This document shows positions 17,991 to 25,906 of a stretch of 64,000 nucleotides of DNA, one piece after another. The stretch comes from Candidatus Pristimantibacillus lignocellulolyticus (GTDB lineage: Bacteria > Bacillota > Bacilli > Paenibacillales > Paenibacillaceae). A program made the translations under genes and the position numbers. The notes beneath the pieces were generated by a model. It was not told the DNA's origin, ran no database searches, and worked only from the letters and a program-made list of their open reading frames with translations. The DNA is taken from contig CP097899.1 of the NCBI GenBank assembly GCA_023639215.1, positions 3,592,001 to 3,656,000 of the forward strand. Direction: 5' to 3'. Position 1 is the stretch's first letter; every line of letters begins with the position of its first letter.

Positions 17991-19082
17991 ATGTTGGAAT
18001 TTGACTTAGAACTAGAATCACTAGCGCAAATAAAAGTAATTGGTGTAGGTGGCGGCGGTAGTAACGCGGTTAACCGTATGATTGAGAATGGTGTAAAAGG
18101 TGTAGATTTTATAACAGTAAATACTGATGCGCAAGCATTACACCTAGCAAAATCTGAGCACAAACTGCAAATTGGTGATAAGCTAACTCGTGGTCTTGGT
18201 GCTGGTGCAAACCCTGAAGTAGGTAAAAAAGCTGCTGAAGAGTCTCGCGATCTAATTGCTAATCAGCTTAAAGGAGCCGATTTGGTATTCGTTACAGCTG
18301 GTATGGGCGGTGGTACAGGTACTGGTGCAGCACCTGTTATTGCTGAAATTGCTCGTGAGTGCGGCGCTTTAACAGTTGGTGTAGTTACTCGTCCATTTAC
18401 TTTTGAAGGACGTAAACGTTTTGGACAAGCTGAACATGGTATCGACGCTCTAAAAGAAAAAGTAGATACACTAATCGTCATCCCTAATGATCGTCTATTA
18501 GAAATCGTAGATAAGAAAACTCCAATGCTTGAAGCATTCCGTGAAGCAGATAACGTACTACGTCAAGCAGTCCAAGGTATCTCTGATCTAATCATGGTTC
18601 CTGGTCTAATCAACCTTGACTTTGCAGATGTGAAAACAATTATGACTGAGCGTGGCTCAGCACTTATGGGAATTGGTATTGCCTCTGGTGAGAATCGTGC
18701 TGCGGAAGCTGCTCGTAAAGCTATTCAAAGTCCATTACTTGAAACATCTATCGATGGAGCTCGTGGTGTAATTATGAATATTACTGGTGGTAGTAATCTA
18801 TCACTATATGAAGTGAATGAAGCAGCTGAAATCGTTATTTCTGCATCTGATCCAGATGTGAATATGATTTTCGGTGCGATCATTGATGAAGATCTTAAAG
18901 AAGAAATTAAAGTAACAGTTATTGCGACTGGTTTTGAAGCAAAACCTAGCGAACCAGCACCTCGTCGTCAAGCTGGTCAAAGCAATGATGCAGGCGAAGC
19001 GGGAAAGTCACAAGCGACGAAGCCTATTGGTACAAACCTTTCTAATGATTTAGAAATTCCTGCTTTTTTACGTCGCAAATAA
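17991..19082 (+). CDS. ftsZ: cell division protein FtsZ
   Basis: FtsZ is the tubulin-like GTPase that forms the division ring. The 363 residues show KVIGVGGGGSNAVNRM, the GTP signature GMGGGTGTGAAPVIAEIA, NTDAQAL and NLDFADVKTIM (T7 loop). A variable linker rich in Gln, Ala and Ser follows residue 320, then the conserved C-terminal peptide DLEIPAFLRRK, which binds FtsA and SepF. ATG 17991 follows SD GGGGGAG. The codon usage is A/T-rich like its neighbours. Confidence 0.97.
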   Translation: MLEFDLELESLAQIKVIGVGGGGSNAVNRMIENGVKGVDFITVNTDAQALHLAKSEHKLQIGDKLTRGLGAGANPEVGKKAAEESRDLIANQLKGADLVFVTAGMGGGTGTGAAPVIAEIARECGALTVGVVTRPFTFEGRKRFGQAEHGIDALKEKVDTLIVIPNDRLLEIVDKKTPMLEAFREADNVLRQAVQGISDLIMVPGLINLDFADVKTIMTERGSALMGIGIASGENRAAEAARKAIQSPLLETSIDGARGVIMNITGGSNLSLYEVNEAAEIVISASDPDVNMIFGAIIDEDLKEEIKVTVIATGFEAKPSEPAPRRQAGQSNDAGEAGKSQATKPIGTNLSNDLEIPAFLRRK

Positions 19083-19102
19083 CAACTTAGTATAAACATA
19101 TT

Positions 19103-19146
19103 AAAGGGCTATACACTTACAGTGATGTAAGTGTATAGCCCTTTTT
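19103..19146 (+). terminator. Rho-independent terminator after ftsZ
   Basis: AAAGGGCTATACACTTAC pairs with GTAAGTGTATAGCCCTTT with a 6-nt loop, followed by a T-run. It ends the division cluster transcript before the sporulation genes. Confidence 0.95.
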
Positions 19147-19176
19147 CTAGTTTAGCAATCTAGTAATGACCGCTTT

Positions 19177-19186
19177 TTCCGACAAA
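19177..19186 (-). promoter_or_regulatory. possible Spo0A box before spoIIGA
   Basis: TTCCGACAAA is the reverse complement of TTTGTCGGAA, close to the Spo0A box TTTGTCRAA. In B. subtilis the spoIIGA-sigE promoter is Spo0A-activated, which makes the site plausible. A TATACT at 19239-19244 could be the -10, but I see no good -35. Confidence 0.3.
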
Positions 19187-19312
19187 AATAGAACTCTCAT
19201 GCTGACATAAACAGACAGACTTTGGAGTATATATCCAATATACTGTTTTAGAAGTAATCGCTTGTTACTACAGGAAGAATGAGTTTTTATTGTAGTTGAA
19301 GGAAGGTATTAC

Positions 19313-20245
19313 ATGAAAGTATATCTAGACGTTCTGCTGCTACGAGAATTGTTAGTAGATGGAGTATTGTTGTTAACAACAGGGTGGATACGCGGTTATA
19401 AGCCTAAGGCTTGGCGTGTGCTACTTGCTGGCTCTGTCGGGGCGTTATATACGATGGCAATGGTCTTCCCTAGTCTCTCGTCTCTATACCATGTTTCGAT
19501 TAAACTATTTGTCTCTATACTCATGATATACATTACATTCGGCTATTATTCATTACAATCTTTTTTAAGAGACATAATAAGCTTTTATATCGTTAGTTTT
19601 GTAGCAGCAGGAGGGATGATGGCACTATATTTTCTACTAATGAGAAGCTCTCAAGAAGTATGGGCAAATGTACTATTTATTGGTGGGACGGTTACAACTA
19701 AGCTACATATTGGGATTTTTTATTTGTTTGCTAGTTTTGCAATTGCACTTTTTATGTTTTCAAGCTTTGTAAGAAGTAAAAAGAAACATCAACTGATGCA
19801 ATCTCATCTTGCTGAAGTAGAGGTAGATATCGAAGGTCAAATGTTTACATGCACTGGGCTAATTGATACAGGAAATCAATTATATGACCCACTTACAAAA
19901 CACCCAGTTATGATTATCGAAGTATCAAAATTGGAAGATGCGTTACCCGCTAAATTTTTGAAAGCTTTAAAGCAAGGAGAAACGAATGATGCGTTAATGT
20001 TGTTGTCTACCGAACAACTTCAATTTCAATGGCAAGATCGAATTAGAATAATCCCCTTTCGGGGTGTGAATAAGGGTTCACAATTTCTATTAGCAATTAA
20101 GCCTGATTGTGTCAAAGTCAATCATGACGGCAAGAGCTTTGAAAGTATCAAAGTACTCATCGGTTTTGATGGAGGTCAGTTGAGTGGGGATGGGTCGTAT
20201 CAGGCTATCATCCACCCCTCAATGGTCAGTGGGGGCGGGCTTTGA
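19313..20245 (+). CDS. spoIIGA: sigma-E processing peptidase SpoIIGA
   Basis: SpoIIGA is the membrane aspartic peptidase that removes the pro-sequence of pro-SigE in the mother cell after septation. The 310 residues show five N-terminal membrane segments (about 5-150) and a cytoplasmic peptidase domain with the catalytic LIDTGNQLYDP (about 183-193). The ATG follows SD GAAGGAAGG. The end (SGGGL and stop) falls at the edge of a family A repeat, so the last codons may be element-derived. The next gene is sigE, but 287 bp separates them, unlike the tight B. subtilis pair. Confidence 0.93.
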   Translation: MKVYLDVLLLRELLVDGVLLLTTGWIRGYKPKAWRVLLAGSVGALYTMAMVFPSLSSLYHVSIKLFVSILMIYITFGYYSLQSFLRDIISFYIVSFVAAGGMMALYFLLMRSSQEVWANVLFIGGTVTTKLHIGIFYLFASFAIALFMFSSFVRSKKKHQLMQSHLAEVEVDIEGQMFTCTGLIDTGNQLYDPLTKHPVMIIEVSKLEDALPAKFLKALKQGETNDALMLLSTEQLQFQWQDRIRIIPFRGVNKGSQFLLAIKPDCVKVNHDGKSFESIKVLIGFDGGQLSGDGSYQAIIHPSMVSGGGL

Positions 20246-20389
20246 TAACGATGACTGGTCTTCGTAGGTTATTCGACATCGAATATGAAGCGCTACTTGG
20301 GAAGTCCGGTACGCATGTACCTAATACGTACATTTGCGTTTCCTCCTTCCACAAATAGCACTCCATCTTCTTGGTTCTGAAAGCCCGCC
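20234..20389 (+). repeat. family A element, single copy, overlapping the spoIIGA stop codon
   Basis: The ends GGCGGGCTTT (20234-20243) and AAAGCCCGCC (20380-20389) are exact inverted repeats. CTTTGATAACGATGA, CGACATCGAATATGAAGCG, CGCATGTACCTAATACGTAC and CATCTTCTTGGTTCTGAAAG are shared with the copy at 23290. The spoIIGA stop TGA is part of CTTTGATAACG. Confidence 0.8.
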
Positions 20390-20436
20390 TGCGGGACAGA
20401 GAGCAACGCAGGTAGGTTAATAATTATACCTAGATG

Positions 20437-20525
20437 CCAATGAAAAGTTTTAGTCTATGCTTTTTGATGTAACTTATCATTCTTATGAAGTTATAACGTG
20501 AAGCCAATGAAAAGTTTTAGGAGGA
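20437..20525 (+). repeat. family B leader repeat before sigE (one unit plus terminal segment)
   Basis: CCAATGAAAAGTTTTAG occurs at 20437-20453 and again at 20504-20520, 67 bp apart. The second copy continues into GAGGA and forms the sigE ribosome binding site. Between them lie TATGCTTTTTGATGTAACTT and a GAAGTTAT segment, matching the unit before lspA. Confidence 0.8.
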
Positions 20526-20532
20526 ACAAACT

Positions 20533-21255
20533 ATGATGCTGAAGTATAAGTTGTTAGCGCAAATTTCTTTTTATCGGTTGATGTTAAAATTAGGGTTAAA
20601 GAATGAGATGATCTACTATATTGGTGGTAGCGAAGCATTACCTCCACCATTAACACGTGAAGAAGAAGAGTACCTACTCCTCAAATTACCTTCTGGTGAT
20701 GGTAGCATCCGTACGATTTTAATTGAACGAAATCTACGTCTAGTCGTATATATTGCCCGAAAATTTGAAAATACTGGAATTAATATTGAAGATCTTGTAT
20801 CGATAGGTACGATTGGTCTTATTAAAGCAGTTAATACATTTGATCCAGAAAAGAAAATTAAACTAGCTACGTATGCTTCTCGTTGTATTGAAAATGAAAT
20901 ATTAATGTATTTGAGAAGAAATTCTAAGACGAGATCCGAAGTATCTTTCGATGAACCGTTAAACATTGATTGGGACGGTAATGAATTACTATTATCTGAT
21001 GTGCTTGGTACAGAAAACGATACAATCTATCGTAATATCGAAGAACAGGTTGATCGAAAATTGTTACAGAAAGCACTTGAGAAGCTTTCTGATCGCGAAC
21101 GCATTATTATGCAATTACGTTTTGGTCTTGCAGATGGAGAAGAAAAAACACAAAAAGATGTTGCGGATATGCTAGGCATATCTCAATCCTATATATCGAG
21201 ACTAGAGAAACGAATTATTAAGCGATTGCGAAAAGAATTTAATAAAATGCTCTAA
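20533..21255 (+). CDS. sigE: RNA polymerase sporulation sigma factor SigE (pro-sigma-E)
   Basis: The early mother-cell sigma factor. The 240 residues include the hydrophobic N-terminal pro-sequence of about 28 residues that SpoIIGA cleaves. The sigma-70 region 2 (NLRLVVYIARKFENTG, EDLVSIGTIGLIKAVNTFDP) and region 4 helix-turn-helix (TQKDVADMLGISQSYISRLEKR) are well preserved. ATG 20533 follows GGAGG by 8 nt. It is processed by the upstream SpoIIGA. The 200-bp gap after it holds no visible terminator. Confidence 0.95.
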   Translation: MMLKYKLLAQISFYRLMLKLGLKNEMIYYIGGSEALPPPLTREEEEYLLLKLPSGDGSIRTILIERNLRLVVYIARKFENTGINIEDLVSIGTIGLIKAVNTFDPEKKIKLATYASRCIENEILMYLRRNSKTRSEVSFDEPLNIDWDGNELLLSDVLGTENDTIYRNIEEQVDRKLLQKALEKLSDRERIIMQLRFGLADGEEKTQKDVADMLGISQSYISRLEKRIIKRLRKEFNKML

Positions 21256-21457
21256 AATACATGATACTAACCTAAACAACCACAGTACATTTTGGATAGT
21301 GAAGCATACGCTATTAGTAGGAATCTTAATATGTCCGCATGCAATTATGAGGTATCTCCGTGTAAATATCTTCTTAGATCAGTCATGCGTACAATTCGAA
21401 CCTCTATAGAATATGTTTAACCAAAAAAATGTGGCAGGGAGGTGTGTATTTCAGCTT

Positions 21458-21850
21458 ATGCCTACTATCATGACTTCTGCAGAGCCAATTATGCTAAGCT
21501 ATTTGAGCTTCCAACTAACCTTTTCAATGATCGAATTGCAAAGAGATCAACATTCCGTTGTAATAAAAACGAATGTTAAAAATACTGGAAAATATGAAGG
21601 TTCAATTTCGAGTAATAATTTTATGCTCGTATCGGATGGCAAGGAAGTGCTTCCTAATGTTAGTTATATTAGTGAAGAACATAAACATGGGATGATATGG
21701 GCCTGGAAGCGGTTAAAGCCTGAGGAACTCTGTACGGTTATCTTAAAATTCAATATTGACCCTAATTTATCCGAATATAATTTTAAATACAATTATAGGA
21801 AAATCACACAACTTATAAAGCGTTTTCAAATGCATGGTGACAATGAATAG
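21458..21850 (+). CDS. uncharacterised protein between sigE and sigG
   Basis: A gene of about 130 residues that I do not recognise. ATG 21458 is chosen because GGGAGG (21437-21442) lies upstream, though the spacing is long (15 nt); the frame is open from 21413. It has no clear signal peptide or long membrane segment. The pattern VVIKTNVKNTGKYEGSISSN, FMLVSDGKEVLP and RLKPEELCTVILKF looks like the beta-sandwich of DUF4352-type proteins, a weak resemblance. In B. subtilis sigE and sigG are adjacent, so this gene is an insertion in a conserved pair and may be read in the same transcript. Confidence 0.6.
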   Translation: MPTIMTSAEPIMLSYLSFQLTFSMIELQRDQHSVVIKTNVKNTGKYEGSISSNNFMLVSDGKEVLPNVSYISEEHKHGMIWAWKRLKPEELCTVILKFNIDPNLSEYNFKYNYRKITQLIKRFQMHGDNE

Positions 21851-21920
21851 AGCAATTTAAAGTGCGCTTAGCAGTCACAGAATCTTGTCGCAAATTGTCA
21901 AAACAGGAATAAAATCATTC

Positions 21921-21960
21921 CCCAAGGAGATAATGATCATTAATGTTTCTCCTTGGGAGG
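21921..21960 (+). promoter_or_regulatory. leader hairpin overlapping the sigG Shine-Dalgarno sequence
   Basis: CCCAAGGAGA (21921-21930) pairs perfectly with TCTCCTTGGG (21949-21958), with an 18-nt loop that itself holds AATGATCATT. The 3' arm overlaps the start of GGGAGG (21955-21960), the SD of sigG. The 5' arm carries a decoy AAGGAG followed by TAATG. The structure should dampen ribosome access to sigG. Confidence 0.7.
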
Positions 21961-21968
21961 TAATGATA

Positions 21969-22751
21969 TTGACCCGTAATAAAGTTGAAATCTGTGGCGT
22001 GGATACTGCTAAGCTACCAGTCCTAACAAATGTTGAAATGCGCGAATTATTCACTGGTCTACAAACTCGTAATGAATGGGGAGCGAGAGAGAAATTAGTT
22101 AATGGAAATCTAAGATTAGTTCTAAGTGTCATTCAACGTTTTAATAATAGGGGCGAATTTGTTGACGATTTATTTCAAGTCGGTTGTATTGGGTTAATGA
22201 AGGCAATCGATAATTTTGATCTAGGTCAAAATGTGAAATTTTCTACTTATGCTGTTCCAATGATTATTGGTGAAATCCGAAGGTATTTACGCGACAATAA
22301 TCCGATTAGAGTTTCACGGAGTTTACGTGATATTGCCTATAAAGCTTTACAAGCGAGAGATAGTTTAACGAATAAGTTTGCGCGCGAACCGACCGTTATG
22401 GAAATTTCGCAAGTTCTTAATGTTCCGAAAGAAGATGTCGTTTTTGCATTAGATGCTATTCAAGACCCAGTATCTTTGTACGAGCCTATTTTCAACGATG
22501 GCGGCGATCCAATTTATGTGCTAGATCAAATTAGTGATGAGAAAAATAAAGATATTACATGGATTGAAGAAATCGCATTACGTGAGGCGATGCATCGCTT
22601 GAACGATCGTGAAAAAATGATCTTATCTATGCGGTTTTTTGAAGGGAAAACTCAGATGGAAGTAGCCGATGAAATCGGCATTTCACAAGCACAAGTATCG
22701 CGATTGGAAAAATCAGCAATTCAACAAATGCAAAAATATGTTAATGCCTAA
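21969..22751 (+). CDS. sigG: RNA polymerase sporulation sigma factor SigG
   Basis: The late forespore sigma factor. TTG 21969 gives (M)TRNKVEICGVDTAKLPVL, which lines up with the known N-terminus, a length of 260 residues and an SD (GGGAGG) 8 nt upstream; the ATG at 21963 is only 2 nt from it. Regions 2 (NGNLRLVLSVIQRFNNRGE, DLFQVGCIGLMKAIDNFD), 3 and 4 (KTQMEVADEIGISQAQVSRLEK) are conserved. The weak TTG start and leader hairpin suggest that low translation is selected. Confidence 0.95.
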   Translation: MTRNKVEICGVDTAKLPVLTNVEMRELFTGLQTRNEWGAREKLVNGNLRLVLSVIQRFNNRGEFVDDLFQVGCIGLMKAIDNFDLGQNVKFSTYAVPMIIGEIRRYLRDNNPIRVSRSLRDIAYKALQARDSLTNKFAREPTVMEISQVLNVPKEDVVFALDAIQDPVSLYEPIFNDGGDPIYVLDQISDEKNKDITWIEEIALREAMHRLNDREKMILSMRFFEGKTQMEVADEIGISQAQVSRLEKSAIQQMQKYVNA

Positions 22752-22772
22752 AGTATAAAAATTGACGTCTAC

Positions 22773-22874
22773 AGCTGTTTTGAGACTATTCGTGAATGGA
22801 TTTGTAACCATATGTAATTGCAAAATACATAGGTTACGGCTACTTCATAAATGGATCTTGAAACAGCTTTTTCT
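22773..22874 (+). terminator. 96-bp imperfect palindrome with T-run after sigG
   Basis: AGCTGTTTTGAGA (22773-22785) matches the reverse complement of TCTTGAAACAGCT (22856-22868), and the inner GTAACCATATGTA pairs with TACATAGGTTAC. TTTTT follows. The mismatches in the outer arms are G-U compatible in + strand RNA, as expected for a transcribed hairpin. It most likely terminates sigG; its size also fits a decayed small palindromic element. Confidence 0.65.
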
Positions 22875-22988
22875 TTGTACATTTGAACATTGAAATTCTA
22901 TTTGGATTTGCCTTACAGTCAGATATACTTTAACTTTTACATACATATACTAAATGATCATAGCTTGTTAAAGGGGCGGATGAGTAGT

Positions 22989-23270
22989 ATGAAAATATCT
23001 GATTTCCAATCCAAAGATGTTATAAATATTGTAGATGGCAAAAAGCTTGGGCATATTAGTGATATTGAATTAGATTTACGTCAAGGGAAAATCGATTCGA
23101 TTGTTATTCCTCAAGTGCAACGCATGTTCGGTATATTTGGCACAGCCGGTTCAGAGATTGTTATTCCATGGCGCAATATTGTGAAAATCGGAACAGATGT
23201 CGTTCTTGTGCGAATGGAAGAAACGAGATCAGTTCGCGCAGAGGATGAGGATTTGCATGCTCGTATCTAA
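22989..23270 (+). CDS. ylmC: YlmC/YmxH family PRC-barrel protein
   Basis: A small protein of about 93 residues with a PRC-barrel fold (ISDFQSKDVINIVDGKKLGH, IVIPWRNIVKIGTDVVLVRM), annotated as a sporulation-associated family in Bacillota; its molecular role is unknown. ATG 22989 gives the N-terminus seen in the family; ATG 22980 is 3 nt from AAGGGG (22971-22976) and remains possible. It lies where B. subtilis has ylmC, at the head of the ylm cluster. The open frame upstream (from 22890) covers a long intergenic gap and is not used. Confidence 0.85.
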   Translation: MKISDFQSKDVINIVDGKKLGHISDIELDLRQGKIDSIVIPQVQRMFGIFGTAGSEIVIPWRNIVKIGTDVVLVRMEETRSVRAEDEDLHARI

Positions 23271-23289
23271 CAAGTTAAACTTAAAGAGG

Positions 23290-23542
23290 TTGTTCAAAAA
23301 GTGAACTTTGATAACGATGATTAGGCTACCGTAGGTTACTCGACATCGAATATGAAGCGAACTTGGAAAGTACGGTTCGCATGTACCAATAACGTACACT
23401 TACGCTTCCGCCTTTCTCAAGTAACGCGTCATCTTCTTGGTTCTAAAAGCCCACTTTTTAAACCTTTATTGGAATTGGCTGTTCAAAATCGATGACTGTG
23501 ATCACGCGGCTATACAACGTAGCCGAGTCGGTGTCGAATATG
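23290..23542 (+). repeat. family A element: one full copy plus a truncated second copy
   Basis: The full copy (23290-23472) has terminal inverted repeats: GTTCAAAAAGTGAACTTTGA against the reverse complement of AAAGCCCACTTTTTAAAC. The second copy (23480-23542) begins GTTCAAAATCGATGACTGTG and stops at GTCGAATATG, the same point at which the last copy in the mraY-murD array stops. The 301-bp gap between ylmC and pgeF is filled by this element. Confidence 0.85.
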
Positions 23543-23571
23543 AAACTAGGAAATAATCTGAGGTGAGTGAG

Positions 23572-24423
23572 ATGGAACCATTTGTTGCAGGTGTTGCATC
23601 GCATCAATTGTTACTCCAAAAATGGATGTTACAATGTGCGAATTTGACAACAGGATTTACGACTAGAATAGGGGGCTATAGCGATAAGCCATATGCCTCT
23701 TTCAATATAGGTTTACATGTTAATGATGAAGTAGAATCAGTTGTTCGTAATCGACAATTATTAACGGATAGTATTGGATGGGAATTTGATGCTTGGACGA
23801 ATGCGGAGCAAGTACATGGCAATGTTGTCGTAAAAGTAACAGCTGAAGATCGTGGACGCGGTAGACTCTTAATGTCAGATGCGATTCAAGGTGCAGACGG
23901 AATAATTACGAACGAACCTAATATTTTGTTAACTTCATTTTATGCGGACTGTGTACCCTTATTGTTCTGGGATCCCGTTCATGAGGCAATTGGTTTAGCA
24001 CATGCAGGGTGGAAAGGAACGGCTTCAGCCATAGCAAAAGAGATGGTTGAAGCAATGAATTTACATTTTGGAACAAAGCCAGATCAACTTATGGTAGCGA
24101 TAGGACCATCCATTGATCAATGCTGCTATGAGGTAGATCAATACGTTGTAGACCAATTCGAAGCTTTATGGCAAAGACTTGAACTACAGGAAGATACGAT
24201 TAATGGAGTAATTAGGCCTATTTCTGAGTCAAAGGCTTATATTAACTTGAAAGAAATCAACCGACAGATTATGATAAAAGCAGGAATATTGCCGACTCAT
24301 ATCGAATTAAGTAATTTATGTACTGGCTGTAGGACTGATATGTTCTTTAGCCATCGTATGGAAAATGGCTTAACAGGTAGAATGGCTAGTTGGATTGGCC
24401 TATCGAGAAAGGTGATCTATTAA
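23572..24423 (+). CDS. pgeF: peptidoglycan editing factor PgeF / YlmD (multicopper polyphenol oxidase-like, CNF1-fold)
   Basis: A protein of the YfiH/YlmD family; members have been assigned purine nucleoside phosphorylase or adenosine deaminase activity and, in E. coli, removal of wrongly incorporated L-Ser from peptidoglycan precursors. The 283 residues show ADCVPLLFWDP and LAHAGWKGTASAIA, carrying the His-Cys-His metal site, with the C-terminal CTGCRTDMFFSHR. ATG 23572 is 6 nt from GAGGTG. Its stop overlaps the start of yggS by one base. Confidence 0.9.
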   Translation: MEPFVAGVASHQLLLQKWMLQCANLTTGFTTRIGGYSDKPYASFNIGLHVNDEVESVVRNRQLLTDSIGWEFDAWTNAEQVHGNVVVKVTAEDRGRGRLLMSDAIQGADGIITNEPNILLTSFYADCVPLLFWDPVHEAIGLAHAGWKGTASAIAKEMVEAMNLHFGTKPDQLMVAIGPSIDQCCYEVDQYVVDQFEALWQRLELQEDTINGVIRPISESKAYINLKEINRQIMIKAGILPTHIELSNLCTGCRTDMFFSHRMENGLTGRMASWIGLSRKVIY

Positions 24424-25136
24424 TGAGTATCAAAGATCGAATACACCATGTGCAGCAGACAATAACTCAAGCAACTTCTCGTGCAGGTAGAGAATCGGAC
24501 GCTGTGAATGTCATTGGAGTAACAAAGTATGTTTCCGTAGCTAGAACCGTAGAAGCCGTGGAAGCAGGCGTGTTACATTTAGGTGAAAACCGTTGGCAAA
24601 TTGCAAAAGACAAATGGGATTACATACATGAACATACAGGAGCGGGACAAGCAACTCCAACATGGCATTTTATTGGATCATTGCAACGTAATAAAGTGAA
24701 AGATATTGTTGGTAAGTTTCAGTACATTCATTCCTTAGATCGACTTTCGTTAGCAAAAGCGATCCAGGAGCAGGCTGAGAAGTTAGATACAACAGTTAAA
24801 TGCTTTATTCAGGTCAATGTATCTGGAGAGCAGTCGAAGCAAGGAATGAATGCTGCTGAGGTATCGCTATTTTTGGAACAGCTACAAGAGTATCCACGCG
24901 TTTTACCAATTGGTTTAATGACTATGGCTCCATTTGAACTTGAGAAAGAGGAGACAAGGTTTGTTTTCCGTCGATTAAGAGAATTGCGTGATGAGCTGAT
25001 TGCAAATGGGAATGGCAAGTGTACCGTAACTGAATTATCGATGGGAATGTCCAACGATTATGAAATTGCAATTGAAGAAGGAGCTACCTTTGTACGACTT
25101 GGCACAATATTAATTGGAACAGAGGAGGATGAATAA
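24423..25136 (+). CDS. yggS: PLP homeostasis protein, YggS/YlmE family
   Basis: A single-domain fold-type III pyridoxal-phosphate-binding protein that manages cellular PLP; it is not an amino acid racemase. The 237 residues show the PLP lysine in VIGVTKYVS, LGENRWQIAKDKW, WHFIGSLQRNKVK and TELSMGMSNDYEIAIEEGAT (in part). ATG 24423 overlaps the pgeF stop; the SD AAAGGTGA (24408-24415) lies in pgeF. The next gene, sepF, overlaps by one base, so translation is coupled. Confidence 0.92.
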   Translation: MSIKDRIHHVQQTITQATSRAGRESDAVNVIGVTKYVSVARTVEAVEAGVLHLGENRWQIAKDKWDYIHEHTGAGQATPTWHFIGSLQRNKVKDIVGKFQYIHSLDRLSLAKAIQEQAEKLDTTVKCFIQVNVSGEQSKQGMNAAEVSLFLEQLQEYPRVLPIGLMTMAPFELEKEETRFVFRRLRELRDELIANGNGKCTVTELSMGMSNDYEIAIEEGATFVRLGTILIGTEEDE

Positions 25137-25588
25137 TGAGTGTTATTAATAAGTTTATGAACTATTTCGGTTTACAAGAGGAAGAAGAGATTACGGAACG
25201 TGAACGTGTAGCTACACATGACGATCAAGAAGTTGAAACGAATCCATTCGAATCACGTAAACAATCAAGAAATCAACAGTTTTCTAATGTTGGTAACAAT
25301 GTCGTAAGTCTACACACTCAGAAAAATACACGCATGGTTTTATGTGAGCCGAAGAGCTATGATGAGGCACAAGCCATTGCAGATGAAATTCGTAATCGCA
25401 GATCAGTTGTAGTAAACTTACAACGTGTTCAAAGTGAACTTGGCTTGCGCATCGTAGATTTCTTATCTGGAACAGTGTACGCACTTAGCGGCTCAATCTC
25501 TAAATTAGGACCAAATATCTATTTATGTGCTCCTGAGACAGTTGAAGTACAAGGTTCTATTACAGAATTGGCACATTTTGATAGATAA
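25136..25588 (+). CDS. sepF: cell division protein SepF
   Basis: SepF binds the FtsZ C-terminus and membrane and shapes the septal ring. The 150 residues begin with the amphipathic membrane helix MSVINKFMNYFGLQEEEE, followed by a variable linker (about 20-60) and the conserved domain (VVNLQRVQSELGLRIVDFLS). ATG 25136 overlaps the yggS stop codon. It is part of the ylm cluster that acts with the division genes. Confidence 0.95.
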   Translation: MSVINKFMNYFGLQEEEEITERERVATHDDQEVETNPFESRKQSRNQQFSNVGNNVVSLHTQKNTRMVLCEPKSYDEAQAIADEIRNRRSVVVNLQRVQSELGLRIVDFLSGTVYALSGSISKLGPNIYLCAPETVEVQGSITELAHFDR

Positions 25589-25615
25589 ATGAAGACAGAA
25601 TGAGGTGACATAAGT

Positions 25616-25888
25616 TTGTTGGTAGAATTCAAAAATATTGTAGAGCTACTATTTACAGTATACAATTACATGATTATTGCATACATTTTATTGTCGTGGT
25701 TTCCCAATGCAAGAAGCAGCTCGGTTGGTCAAATTCTAGGGAGGATTGTTGAGCCTTATCTATCTATTTTCCGTAGATTTATTCCGCCAATCGGAGGAAT
25801 GCTAGATATCTCGCCAATCGTGGCATTTATCGCATTAGGCTTCATTAAATCAGGAGTCTTTTTCATCATCGAAGCAATTGCTGGATAA
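25616..25888 (+). CDS. ylmG: YggT family membrane protein YlmG
   Basis: A 90-residue protein with two membrane segments (about 9-27 and 62-85) and the family motif PYLSIFRRFIPPIGGMLDISP. Its role in cell envelope and osmotic or division functions is not settled. The start is TTG 25616 (or TTG 25619), with SD GAGGTGA at 25603-25609. It stands between sepF and ylmH as in B. subtilis. Confidence 0.9.
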   Translation: MLVEFKNIVELLFTVYNYMIIAYILLSWFPNARSSSVGQILGRIVEPYLSIFRRFIPPIGGMLDISPIVAFIALGFIKSGVFFIIEAIAG

Positions 25889-25906
25889 AATTAAAGGTGA
25901 GTGGAT

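Noticed and set aside
21813..21845. SigF/SigG-type promoter before sigG (TTATA and GGTGACAATG)
   Set aside because: The -10 fits, but the spacer of 18 bp is too long and the -35 is weak; it is inside the upstream ORF.
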